Positions 51,830-60,213 of a DNA stretch of 64,000 nt are shown piece after piece. Each line of letters starts with the position of its first letter. Position 1 is the stretch's first letter. The DNA is taken from assembly GCA_910587485.1 (NCBI GenBank), contig CAJUKN010000015.1, forward strand, positions 1-64,000, given 5' to 3'. Origin of the DNA: an uncultured Lachnospira sp. (GTDB taxonomy: Bacteria > Bacillota > Clostridia > Lachnospirales > Lachnospiraceae). The notes under the pieces are model-generated. The model did not search any database, was not told the DNA's origin, and worked only from the letters and a program-made list of their open reading frames with translations. The translations under genes and the position numbers were made by a program.

Positions 51830-53032
51830 TTATAATTTTGACCCCTTAACACCCTTCATTCCTGACAAAGACTGTTGATTTAAAATATTGGTATCAAATG
51901 CAAAAGTCAAGGCTTCTTCCTCTCGCAAACGCTTCAACGATAACTGAATCATTCGGTCTAACAACTCTTTATAAGAAACACCCACAGGTTCCCATAAATA
52001 GAATGAAAGCGAACCTGGAATTGTATTGATTTCATTAAAATACAGTGTTCCATCTTCTTCATCTATCATAAAATCAATTCTTGCAACACCATTACAGCCT
52101 AAAATTTTAAATGCCTTCACTGCCATATCTTGAATTTCTTTTCTCTTTTGAGCTTCAAGCTGTGCGGGTATCTTTCTTGACACGCCAGCCATTCCCTTTG
52201 AGCCTCCATTTTTCGAGTTGCTCAAATATTTATCCTCATAACTTAATATATCTTTTGAATGAAGCGGCTCCTCACACTCCGAAGCCATAGCCTCATTTTC
52301 ATCTCCAAGCACAGAACAGTTAATTTCTCTTAACTTTGTAATGGCATGTTCCACAATAATTTTCTTTGCATATGCAAATGCATCGTCAATGGACGTAATC
52401 AATTCCGCACGACTCTTTGCTACACTGATACCAACACTAGAGCCAAGATTGACTGGTTTTACAATAACAGGATAGCCTAAATTATTTTCTACATTGGCAA
52501 CAATACTATCTATATTGGAATAATCCGATATCGTATAACACTGACAATCTAAAACTGGAATCCCATTTTGCTTTAAGACTGCCTTAGTAATATACTTATC
52601 CATTCCCACTGCGGAAGCTGTTACATCACAGCCAACAAACGGAATGCCAATCGTCTTTAAATATCCCTGAAGCGCGCCATCTTCAACATTGGTACCATGT
52701 ACGATTGGAAATGCAATATCAATCTCTATGATGCTTTTTTTACCAAACATTTTGAGCGGATAAGGCGTAAGACAAACTTTATTGCCTTCATTTATCATAA
52801 TTACACGCTGTGACGCTGCAATCAATTCCTTAATATTTTTGTATGCCTCGATATCGCCAATTTTATCACCAATATACATCTCATTATTCTTATTAATATA
52901 TACAGGAATAACCTCATACTTATCTGTATCCATGCTCATAATTGCCTGAATCCCTGAAATAACAGAAACTTCATGCTCTACGCTTTTACCGCCAAACATC
53001 ACTGCAACTCTGGTTTTTATTATTGTAGACAT
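51830..53032 (-). CDS. ddl: D-alanine--D-alanine ligase
   Basis: Joins two D-alanines with ATP for peptidoglycan. The 400-aa protein is an ATP-grasp enzyme. VAVMFGGKSVEHEVSVISGIQ is the N-terminal Ddl signature, GYPVIVKPVNLGSSVGI the ATP loop, and ARIDFMIDEEDGTLYFNEIN with TIPGSLSFYLW the metal and product site. A serine-rich insert (about 245-275) is longer than in most Ddl proteins. The ATG at 53032 follows AAAGGTG. The next gene upstream is murF, which uses its product. VanA-type specificity cannot be ruled out from sequence. Confidence 0.92.
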   Translation of the reverse strand: MSTIIKTRVAVMFGGKSVEHEVSVISGIQAIMSMDTDKYEVIPVYINKNNEMYIGDKIGDIEAYKNIKELIAASQRVIMINEGNKVCLTPYPLKMFGKKSIIEIDIAFPIVHGTNVEDGALQGYLKTIGIPFVGCDVTASAVGMDKYITKAVLKQNGIPVLDCQCYTISDYSNIDSIVANVENNLGYPVIVKPVNLGSSVGISVAKSRAELITSIDDAFAYAKKIIVEHAITKLREINCSVLGDENEAMASECEEPLHSKDILSYEDKYLSNSKNGGSKGMAGVSRKIPAQLEAQKRKEIQDMAVKAFKILGCNGVARIDFMIDEEDGTLYFNEINTIPGSLSFYLWEPVGVSYKELLDRMIQLSLKRLREEEALTFAFDTNILNQQSLSGMKGVKGSKL

Positions 53033-53071
53033 ATCTTGCACCTTTCTTTTCCTTAATTAATCTATGATTGC

Positions 53072-53130
53072 AATGTCAAGCAAATATTTGCAATCTGCTT
53101 TGCTGCCTGCTCATAACCTCATTGATTATT
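53072..53130 (+). repeat. Dispersed repeat family 1, copy H
   Basis: Reads GTCAAGCAAATATTTGCAAT then CTGCTTTGCTGCCTGCTCATAACCTCAT in two adjoining blocks, between ddl and murF. The CTCATAACCTCAT end is intact. Confidence 0.6.
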
Positions 53131-53142
53131 ACTTATTTTTTT

Positions 53143-54774
53143 CTAATAATTATCTGGAAGGTCATTTTCCAGCAAAATATATTTATGCCCTTCTTCATTA
53201 ATAGAATAAGCATACCTAAGAGCATCTTCCAATTTGTCATAAGCAATACATTTTTCTTTTGGAAAACCACTCTCTATTGCTCCATTTTGTATTGGCTGTG
53301 TATGCTTTTTCCCAACCAGTAAAATATAATCACAGCATTTTGCAGCATACATGCCCAACTTATAATTATACTTTTCCTCATCTTTACCTAGTTCTACCAT
53401 ACCCGGTGTTATAAGAATCCTTACTCCATCAAACATAGCAAGCGTTTCAACCGCTGCCTTTGAGCCTACTGGATTAGAATTGTATGCATCGTCAATAATC
53501 GTCACATTGCCATGTTGTGTCATCTGCATACGATGTGCCACTGGCTGTATTCTTCGGACTGCTGCCTTTAAATTTGAAAGACTGACACCAAAACGATTGG
53601 CAACAGCAATAGCACCTACGACATTAACAATATTGTGCTGCCCCACAAGGCGCATCTGAAAACGCTCTTTCTCCCCATTTGGAGCAACTACCGTAAATTC
53701 TGTACCCACTTGAGATAACTTAATATCCTCTGCGAAATAGCCAGAAACTTCTTGTTTATTTCTATTATCATCTGAAATATTCATCTTTTTGCTATTATCA
53801 GCAAAAGTATCTGCCTTGTTATTACTTCCACTATAAAATATTTTGTTATTATATTTATGCGCATGTTCCATTATATACACATTGTCGCCATTTAAAAATA
53901 ACAACCCATCACTAGAAAGTGCATCGGCAAGTTCAAACTTGGTCTTTACAATATTTTCTATATTAAAAAATGTTTCTATATGCTGCGCTCCTATAGAAGT
54001 AATAACACCATGCTGTGGGTGAACAATATCACATATTTCCTTAATATCGCCCACATGCCTTGCCCCCATCTCACACACAAAAATTTCATGTGTAGGCTTT
54101 AGCGATTCTCTTATCGTCTTGACAACGCCCATTGGCGTATTATAACTTTCAGGAGTAATCAAAACATTAAAGTGTTCTCTTAACAATGTATATAAATAAT
54201 ACTTTACACTTGTTTTTCCATAACTGCCTGTCACACCAATAATCTTAAGATTTGGCACTTGTTTTAACTTCTTTTTTGCATCATTAATATAATAATGATT
54301 AATTGATGTCTCTATTGGCTTATTTATAATATTTATTACAAGCAGCAAAACGCCCTGCAATGCTACAAGAATACCACATGTGCCGCTTATGAAACGAAGC
54401 TGCCCAACTATTCCTACTAATAAAAGAACAATTATATTAATAATTACATCTGTAACAATCTGTCGCTGCACTCTCTTAGTAAATACAAGATTTTTCTTTG
54501 TGTTCGCTTTTTTTAAATAAATATAATATCTGCATACAATCAGCCATATTATAATCTGTGCTGCCAACGTCCATATTGATGGAAAAATAAGAGCAACGAT
54601 GCCTGCTATTCCAACAGGCACTAACAATCCTTGCTTTCCTTTATTCTTTCCAAGCCAAGTTATATGTTCCTTATTTTTATAGCCATTAAGCTGGAACATA
54701 TGAAGATTATATCGTAAAACAAGTCCGAACGTCGGAAGCATACATATAATTGAAATGATTGCAGTAAATAACAT
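53143..54774 (-). CDS. murF: UDP-N-acetylmuramoyl-tripeptide--D-alanyl-D-alanine ligase with membrane N-terminus
   Basis: MurF adds D-Ala-D-Ala to the UDP-muramyl peptide. The 543-aa protein is longer than usual because about 160 residues with several membrane helices precede the ligase (LFTAIISIICMLPTFGLVLR to the LLLVINIIN segment). The ATP loop is GVTGSYGKTSVKYYL, followed by HEIFVCEMGARHVGDI, and the C-terminal domain has IIDDAYNSNPVGSKAAVETL. The membrane part may place the enzyme near MraY. It lies between ddl and an alpha/beta hydrolase gene in one direction. The SD is AATGAGGA. Confidence 0.9.
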   Translation of the reverse strand: MLFTAIISIICMLPTFGLVLRYNLHMFQLNGYKNKEHITWLGKNKGKQGLLVPVGIAGIVALIFPSIWTLAAQIIIWLIVCRYYIYLKKANTKKNLVFTKRVQRQIVTDVIINIIVLLLVGIVGQLRFISGTCGILVALQGVLLLVINIINKPIETSINHYYINDAKKKLKQVPNLKIIGVTGSYGKTSVKYYLYTLLREHFNVLITPESYNTPMGVVKTIRESLKPTHEIFVCEMGARHVGDIKEICDIVHPQHGVITSIGAQHIETFFNIENIVKTKFELADALSSDGLLFLNGDNVYIMEHAHKYNNKIFYSGSNNKADTFADNSKKMNISDDNRNKQEVSGYFAEDIKLSQVGTEFTVVAPNGEKERFQMRLVGQHNIVNVVGAIAVANRFGVSLSNLKAAVRRIQPVAHRMQMTQHGNVTIIDDAYNSNPVGSKAAVETLAMFDGVRILITPGMVELGKDEEKYNYKLGMYAAKCCDYILLVGKKHTQPIQNGAIESGFPKEKCIAYDKLEDALRYAYSINEEGHKYILLENDLPDNY

Positions 54775-54865
54775 GCTCTAATCCTCATTCCTACGCTGCT
54801 TCAATCATACCATTTGTATCAAGCAGCGTTTCAATACAAATAACTCTTATACGAAAATTATTCCA

Positions 54866-55636
54866 TCATACCTTAAAATATGACTTCATTATATTAGCAA
54901 AAACCACAGGCTGCTCTAAAAAGCTAAAATGCCCTGCTCCTTTAATCACAGCAAGCCCTGCGTTTGGCATCATTTCCTCCATCATCTTCGCATCAGAAAT
55001 AGGTGTTGCTGTATCTTTATCACCCCATATCAGCAACACTTCTTGTTTTATGGATGAAAATAATGGTGTCAAATCTTCATTTACTGCCTTTACTAGACAT
55101 TGCCGCATCATAGGTGAGGCATTTTTATAATCCGCCGACCCCTGTCTATTCTTCCAGTCATCTATTAAATGAGGACAAATAGCATAGATAGGTTTAAAAC
55201 TAAAAATCTTTTTAAGCATCTTATAACGCTTTACTTTCAACTTTTGCTTTGTTGTTTTTTTAGGAAGCACCCCTGCACTGTCAACTAAAACAATTTTTTC
55301 AATTTCAAATGGAACTTTCATACTGCCTGCAAGTTTAATAATCACTCTGCCTCCATATGAATGTCCCATCAATATTGCCTTTTTTATGTTAAGTGCTTCC
55401 ATCAATTTTATAAAAAATACTGCATAATCGGATACTGCCCATGCTTCTCTTGGCTCGTCACTATTTCCAAATCCCGGAAAATCAAATTGTACAACTCTGT
55501 ATTTTGTATTGATACAAGCCGCTATCTGGTTATATATTTCATGTTTGGTTCCCCAACCTTGAAGAATAACGACTGTTTTATCACCTTCACCTGTTATGTT
55601 ATAATCAATGTTATATTCATTAATTGTTATATTCAT
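54866..55636 (-). CDS. Alpha/beta hydrolase
   Basis: A 256-aa cytosolic hydrolase. VVILQGWGTKHEIYNQIA has the oxyanion loop, the nucleophile serine is in LMGHSYGGRVIIKLAG, the Asp is in LIWGDKDTATPISDA and the His in IKGAGHFSFLEQP. The triad is complete. The ATG at 55636 follows GAGAGGAT. The gene precedes murF and ddl on the same strand, so it may act on a cell-wall related ester, though the substrate is unknown. Confidence 0.87.
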   Translation of the reverse strand: MNITINEYNIDYNITGEGDKTVVILQGWGTKHEIYNQIAACINTKYRVVQFDFPGFGNSDEPREAWAVSDYAVFFIKLMEALNIKKAILMGHSYGGRVIIKLAGSMKVPFEIEKIVLVDSAGVLPKKTTKQKLKVKRYKMLKKIFSFKPIYAICPHLIDDWKNRQGSADYKNASPMMRQCLVKAVNEDLTPLFSSIKQEVLLIWGDKDTATPISDAKMMEEMMPNAGLAVIKGAGHFSFLEQPVVFANIMKSYFKV

Positions 55637-55721
55637 TATAATCCTCTCGCCCACAGGAATCTACATATTATCAAGTAATAAGAATAACATAATTTGGCAT
55701 GATTTTCAACCTATCACAAAA

Positions 55722-57053
55722 TTAAAAATATTGATATCTTTTTCGATTGCAGCAAACACAGCAAATGCTCACTATAACGGACAATATCTCAGCAAAGACC
55801 ACAGACATCCACAATCCATTTAAATCAAAAAGCAATGGCAGTCCAAAAATCATTATAATCTGAAAAACAAATGTTCTTAAAAATGATATCAGTGCAGATA
55901 TAATTCCATTATTTAAAGCAGTAAACAATGAAGAAGCAAAAATATTAAAACCACTTATAATAAAAGATAATGAAAAAATACGTATTGCCAATGTTGTCAT
56001 GGCTACTAAATCTTTATCATAACTTACAAAAATATTTGCTAACAATGGAGACAAACTCTCAGCAGCAACTGTCATTACCACCGAAAAAATACCAATAATA
56101 ATTATACTTTTTTTAAAGATATTTTTCAATTCCTTATTATTTTTCGCTCCATAATTATAGCCAATAACTGGTGCTATCGCAAAAGAATAGCCCTGATACG
56201 TACCAACAAAAATAAAAGAGACATACATAATAATTCCATATGCTACAACGCCATTTGCACCTGCATATTTCATTAACTGCATATTAAATAACATATTCAC
56301 AATACTAAGCGAAATATTGCTTAACATTTCACTCAATCCATTACTGCAGCTTTTTACAACAACGCTGCTGTTCCATTTTGGTTTTACAAGTTTTAATTCA
56401 TTCTCTTTTCTTTTTATAAAATATAGAAATGGAATTGTAGTTCCAACTATCCAGCTTATTCCTGTCGCACATGCTGCGCCTGCAACGCCCATTTTAAAAA
56501 CATACATAAATAAAAAATCCAAAACCATATTTGTTACGCCTGCAACAACCGTAATAATAAGTCCAAATCCCGGCTTTTCTGCGACAACCAAAAAGTTTTG
56601 GAAACAGTTTTGAAGCAAAAAAAAGGGCATTAACGCCGATAAAATTCTTCCATATAAAATACAATCATTTACAATGGTTGCATCTGCCCCTAACCATCTT
56701 ACCATTTTATCCACAAAAATAAAAATAAGTAAACTCACCACAATACCTGTAGCTAATAAAAAATAAATTAACAGTGAAAAATATTCATTTGCCTTTTTCT
56801 GATGTCCTTGCCCAATAGTCAAGGAAACAAGCGCACTGCCGCCTGTACCAACCATAAAGCCGATGGCACCAATTATCATTAACACAGGCATTACAAAATT
56901 AACCGACGCAAACGCATTACTTCCAACAATGTTAGATACAAATATTCCGTCCACAATACCATAAATGGATATAAAAATCATCATAACAATAGATGGCAGT
57001 ACGAACCGAATCAATTTTTTATAATTAAAATGTTCTCCTAATCCTATCTTCAT
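55722..57053 (-). CDS. MATE-family efflux transporter
   Basis: A 443-aa twelve-helix transporter. KLIRFVLPSIVMMIFISIYG, then IVDGIFVSNIVG, GFMVGTGGSALVSL and APVIGYNYGAKNNKELKN mark the MATE family. It resembles DinF/NorM-like members of gut Clostridia. It has no adjacent regulator, and the substrate is unknown. The upstream leader ends in CAGAAATGGGGA, a strong ribosome-binding region. This is the third MATE protein in the window. Confidence 0.88.
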   Translation of the reverse strand: MKIGLGEHFNYKKLIRFVLPSIVMMIFISIYGIVDGIFVSNIVGSNAFASVNFVMPVLMIIGAIGFMVGTGGSALVSLTIGQGHQKKANEYFSLLIYFLLATGIVVSLLIFIFVDKMVRWLGADATIVNDCILYGRILSALMPFFLLQNCFQNFLVVAEKPGFGLIITVVAGVTNMVLDFLFMYVFKMGVAGAACATGISWIVGTTIPFLYFIKRKENELKLVKPKWNSSVVVKSCSNGLSEMLSNISLSIVNMLFNMQLMKYAGANGVVAYGIIMYVSFIFVGTYQGYSFAIAPVIGYNYGAKNNKELKNIFKKSIIIIGIFSVVMTVAAESLSPLLANIFVSYDKDLVAMTTLAIRIFSLSFIISGFNIFASSLFTALNNGIISALISFLRTFVFQIIMIFGLPLLFDLNGLWMSVVFAEILSVIVSICCVCCNRKRYQYF

Positions 57054-57332
57054 TTCTATTAATCATCCCCATTTCTGTGCTGCTTTTTATATAAATAATT
57101 TTAAAATATTTTTAAAATATTTTTTTAGTAGCTTTGCATCCCACAGCACATAGACACAATTTATTAACTATAATTTAACTTATCTTTTCAAAAAATTTAT
57201 CTTTTATCATAATTTATTTTAGTTTATATAATTAGGCGATTATGCCGTTTATTCTTTTAAGTGCAAATGATACAAACAATAAAATTAAAGTTTTTATTAC
57301 TTCAATCTTTTTACTTCAAGTACAATTTTATA

Positions 57333-57390
57333 ATCAAAGCGGATATTTACAATCCACTGCACTACTTACTCATAACCTCATAATCGCCCA
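57333..57390 (+). repeat. Dispersed repeat family 1, copy I
   Basis: Reads TCAAAGCGGATATTTACAAT then CCACTGCACTACTTACTCATAACCTCAT in adjoining blocks. It has both the GCGGATATT end and the CTCATAACCTCAT block of the full element but no long internal part. The gene-free stretch 57054-57427 otherwise holds only AT-rich DNA, including a short direct repeat of AAAATATTTTT. Confidence 0.7.
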
Positions 57391-57427
57391 TTATTTCTAT
57401 ATTAAAATTATTGAAAATATTTTATAT

Positions 57428-58630
57428 TTAATCCGATGCCTTAAAATTATATATTGGCTTCATAATATCAATAACATCTACGGATTCTTTAATAACATCA
57501 ATAATGTCCTCAAGAGATTTATATGCCATTGGTGCCTCGTCTAAAGTCGCCTCATTAACGGAAGTTGTATAGACACCTTCCATCGCATTTTTATACTCTT
57601 TCATGCTTAATGTTTCCTTTGCTTTTGTGCGTGACATCAATCTTCCTGCCCCATGTGGCGCAGAATCATTCCATTCTTTATTGCCTTTTCCAACAGCTAG
57701 CACACTTCCATCTCTCATATTAATTGGAATCAAAACCTTTTCTCCTGCATGTGCTGCTATGGCGCCTTTTCTTAAAATCATCTCATTGGTATCAATATAA
57801 TTATGAATGGTATGGAATGCATCCGTTCCTGTCAAGCCTGTTCGTTCCAACAAAACCTCTGCCATTTTCTCTCGATTGCGTGTTGCAAATTTTTGGCAGA
57901 TAACTACATCATGCAAATAATCTTCCAAATATGTTCCATACAAATAACACAAATCTTCTGGCACCATCAATTCCCTACATTGCCACTTTAACGCTTTCAA
58001 TGCAGATTGAATTTCTTTCCTTTTTCCTTGTGCCTTATATGTGTCAATAATGCGCTGTTTTTCTTTAAAATATTCTTCCTTGCCCTTATGCAAATCAATG
58101 GCAAGCGCTTGATAAATTTCAGCTACCTGCTTGCCAAGATTTCGGCTTCCGCTGTGAATAATAAGATAATTGGTTCCATCACAGGCTCTGTCTATCTCTA
58201 TAAAATGGTTGCCTCCACCAAGTGTGCCTAAACTTCTTGCCAGCCATTTTGTGTCCTTTAATTCTCTATAACATTTTAACTCTTCTAAATCAAATTTTTC
58301 TTTTCTTCCTTCCCACACCTTTTTACCAGAAGGAATAAAATGTGCCGCTTCATCAACCTTTGCTAAATCAATCTCTTCTTTTCCAAGATTGACCGTATAC
58401 ATACCGCAGCCAATATCTACACCGACAATATTTGGTACAGCCTTATCTGTTATAGTCATGGTCGTTCCTATTGTACAACCTTTTCCAGCATGGACATCTG
58501 GCATAATTCTTATCTTGCTTCCCTTTGTAAACTCATAATCACACATTCTGCGAATTTGCTCTATAGCTTCCTCTTCTACAACATTTGCATAACAGATAGC
58601 TGTATTTTCTTTACCCTTAATTTCAAACAT
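57428..58630 (-). CDS. rtcB: RNA-splicing ligase RtcB
   Basis: RtcB joins 2',3'-cyclic phosphate or 3'-phosphate ends to 5'-hydroxyl RNA with GTP and manganese. In the 400-aa protein the metal ligands are visible in MPDVHAGKGCTIG, VGVDIGCGMYTV, GTLGGGNHFIEID and IIHSGSRNLGK; the guanylated His is in DSAPHGAGRLMSRTKA. The ATG at 58630 follows GGAGGGG; a reading to 58726 crosses a terminator. No archease gene is nearby. An RNA 2'-phosphotransferase gene is 360 bases upstream, which suggests an RNA-repair neighbourhood. Confidence 0.94.
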   Translation of the reverse strand: MFEIKGKENTAICYANVVEEEAIEQIRRMCDYEFTKGSKIRIMPDVHAGKGCTIGTTMTITDKAVPNIVGVDIGCGMYTVNLGKEEIDLAKVDEAAHFIPSGKKVWEGRKEKFDLEELKCYRELKDTKWLARSLGTLGGGNHFIEIDRACDGTNYLIIHSGSRNLGKQVAEIYQALAIDLHKGKEEYFKEKQRIIDTYKAQGKRKEIQSALKALKWQCRELMVPEDLCYLYGTYLEDYLHDVVICQKFATRNREKMAEVLLERTGLTGTDAFHTIHNYIDTNEMILRKGAIAAHAGEKVLIPINMRDGSVLAVGKGNKEWNDSAPHGAGRLMSRTKAKETLSMKEYKNAMEGVYTTSVNEATLDEAPMAYKSLEDIIDVIKESVDVIDIMKPIYNFKASD

Positions 58631-58722
58631 AATACCCCTCCATTCCGCACTACTTTTACACAAAAAGTCAAAGACTCTTTTAGTAAAATTGTGACAACAA
58701 CTTATTTTCTTGCCTTTGTGCA

Positions 58723-58760
58723 TCAAAAAAACCGCCTATCTTCTATAAGATAAGCGGTGA
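58723..58760 (-). terminator. Terminator between the 41-aa ORF and rtcB
   Basis: On the minus strand ACCGCTTATCTT and AAGATAGGCGGT pair (one G-T or mismatch) around ATAG and are followed by TTTTTTT. It ends the transcript carrying the small ORF 58789-58914. Confidence 0.8.
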
Positions 58761-58788
58761 ATAAACCCATGTATTGTTATTCCTATCC

Positions 58789-58914
58789 TTACAATACTGT
58801 TTTTCGTCTTCGCATTACCTTATAAAAGCGTACAAAATTAAAGCGCTGAATAAAACTCAGTGCATTACGTGATTCTATACTAAAATATTCGTTTGCGAAA
58901 ACTGTATAACTCAT
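58789..58914 (-). CDS. 41-aa protein of unknown function
   Basis: A short gene with a strong ribosome site (AGAAAGGA, 8 bases before the ATG) and a good terminator 30 bases after its stop. It begins MSYTVFANEYFSIESRNALS and ends in the basic VRFYKVMRRRKTVL. There is no membrane helix and no cysteine. It lies between kptA (73 bases upstream) and rtcB. I do not recognise it. Its position suggests, but does not show, a link to RNA repair; a nucleic-acid-binding peptide would fit its charge. Confidence 0.6.
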   Translation of the reverse strand: MSYTVFANEYFSIESRNALSFIQRFNFVRFYKVMRRRKTVL

Positions 58915-58987
58915 GACTTTATTCCTTTCTTTTACTTTTCGATTTACTTACTATGTCAAACTATATCACATTATTTACCATTTGTCA

Positions 58988-59527
58988 CTAATTTTTTTGT
59001 TTTTCCAGATATTTTACTGGGACTTTTTTTGTCAGCCAAACGCCATTTTTTGACAAATAAAATATATAGCCATCTTTTTGCATATCTGCACTTAACACAC
59101 GATAAATAACTGGTTTTCCATGTCGTTGTCCCACTGATTTTGCTGTTTCAACATCTTTTGACAAGTGTACATACAGCCTGCTTTTAGGTATCAAGCCTTC
59201 TTTATCAATCGATTCTACATATTTCATGCCTGTTCCATGCCAAAGGTACTCTGGCGGCACACACTCCTCTAACTCCACATCAACTGGAATGGAATGTCCT
59301 TGATTTGCACGAATTAAACGCTTATCTTCATTAAATGAATAACGTTGTTTGCTGTCTGTCTCAACAATTTGCTCCAACATTGCCATATTAAACTTATGAC
59401 TTTTGCTAATTCCTGCAATCAATTCTTCTACATCAGCCCAACCATGTTCGTCCAGTTCAATTCCTATTACTTGGGGCTTATGCCTTAATATCAAACTCAT
59501 AAATTTGCTTATCTCTGCTAAACTCAT
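58988..59527 (-). CDS. kptA: RNA 2'-phosphotransferase (Tpt1/KptA)
   Basis: KptA removes a 2'-phosphate from RNA using NAD, giving ADP-ribose 1'',2''-cyclic phosphate. The 179-aa protein has ISKFMSLILRHKPQVIG (the RH active-site pair), EYLWHGTGMKYVESIDKEGL (the H-G-T NAD site), RLYVHLSKDVETAKSVGQRH and a late VIYRVLSADMQKDGY block. Its role in bacteria is unclear because tRNA splicing of the yeast type is absent. RtcB is encoded nearby. The ribosome site is GGAGG. Confidence 0.92.
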   Translation of the reverse strand: MSLAEISKFMSLILRHKPQVIGIELDEHGWADVEELIAGISKSHKFNMAMLEQIVETDSKQRYSFNEDKRLIRANQGHSIPVDVELEECVPPEYLWHGTGMKYVESIDKEGLIPKSRLYVHLSKDVETAKSVGQRHGKPVIYRVLSADMQKDGYIFYLSKNGVWLTKKVPVKYLEKQKN

Positions 59528-59588
59528 ATTTAACCTCCATGTTATGACTCCTTTTTAAGAATAACTAATCGGTGACGTTTTGGCAAAG

Positions 59589-60203
59589 TTATTGTTGTTT
59601 TTCTTGATAATATTCATTTGCTAAATCTTGCCAATATTTTGTGTCTTCATCGGATATGTTTCTTAACACTCTACAAGGATTTCCCACTGCAACTACACCA
59701 TCAGGAATATCCTTTGTAACTACCGAACCTGAACCTATCACCACATTACTGCCAATTGTAACGCCCGGATTAATCACTGTATTGCCGCCTATCCAAACAC
59801 TATCACCAATAACTATTGGTTTTCCATATTCTAATTTTTGATTTCTAATTGCTGCATCAATTGGATGTGCTGCTGTATATATTCCCACACGTGGCGCTAA
59901 AAATACGTTATCGCCAATTGTGACATCACACACATCAATGATAATACAATCATAATTTGCATAAAAATGATTTCCTATATGGATATGGCATCCATAATCA
60001 CACTTAAATGTTGGCTCTATATATACATCTTCTCCCACAGAGGCGAAAAGTTCCTTTAAAATCTGTGTCCTTTTGTCCAATTCATCATGTGTTGTTAAAT
60101 TATATTCTCTTGTAAGTTGTTTGGATTTCTTAAAATCCTTTGCTAATTCTTCACCGCCAGCTATATATAACTTGCCAGCAAGCATTAATTCTTTGTCTGT
60201 CAT
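59589..60203 (-). CDS. maa: Sugar O-acetyltransferase (maltose/galactoside type)
   Basis: A 204-aa left-handed beta-helix acetyltransferase. An N-terminal helical part (MTDKELMLAGKLYIAGGEEL) leads to hexapeptide repeats, with the catalytic His in YTAAHPIDAAIRN and then GDSVWIGGNTVINPGVTIGS, IGSGSVVTKDIPDGVVAVGNP. It acetylates sugars with acetyl-CoA; the exact sugar is unknown. It follows the S41 protease gene by 10 bases and precedes kptA by 61, so the three may be one operon. Confidence 0.9.
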   Translation of the reverse strand: MTDKELMLAGKLYIAGGEELAKDFKKSKQLTREYNLTTHDELDKRTQILKELFASVGEDVYIEPTFKCDYGCHIHIGNHFYANYDCIIIDVCDVTIGDNVFLAPRVGIYTAAHPIDAAIRNQKLEYGKPIVIGDSVWIGGNTVINPGVTIGSNVVIGSGSVVTKDIPDGVVAVGNPCRVLRNISDEDTKYWQDLANEYYQEKQQ

Positions 60204-60213
60204 TGTTAGCCTC

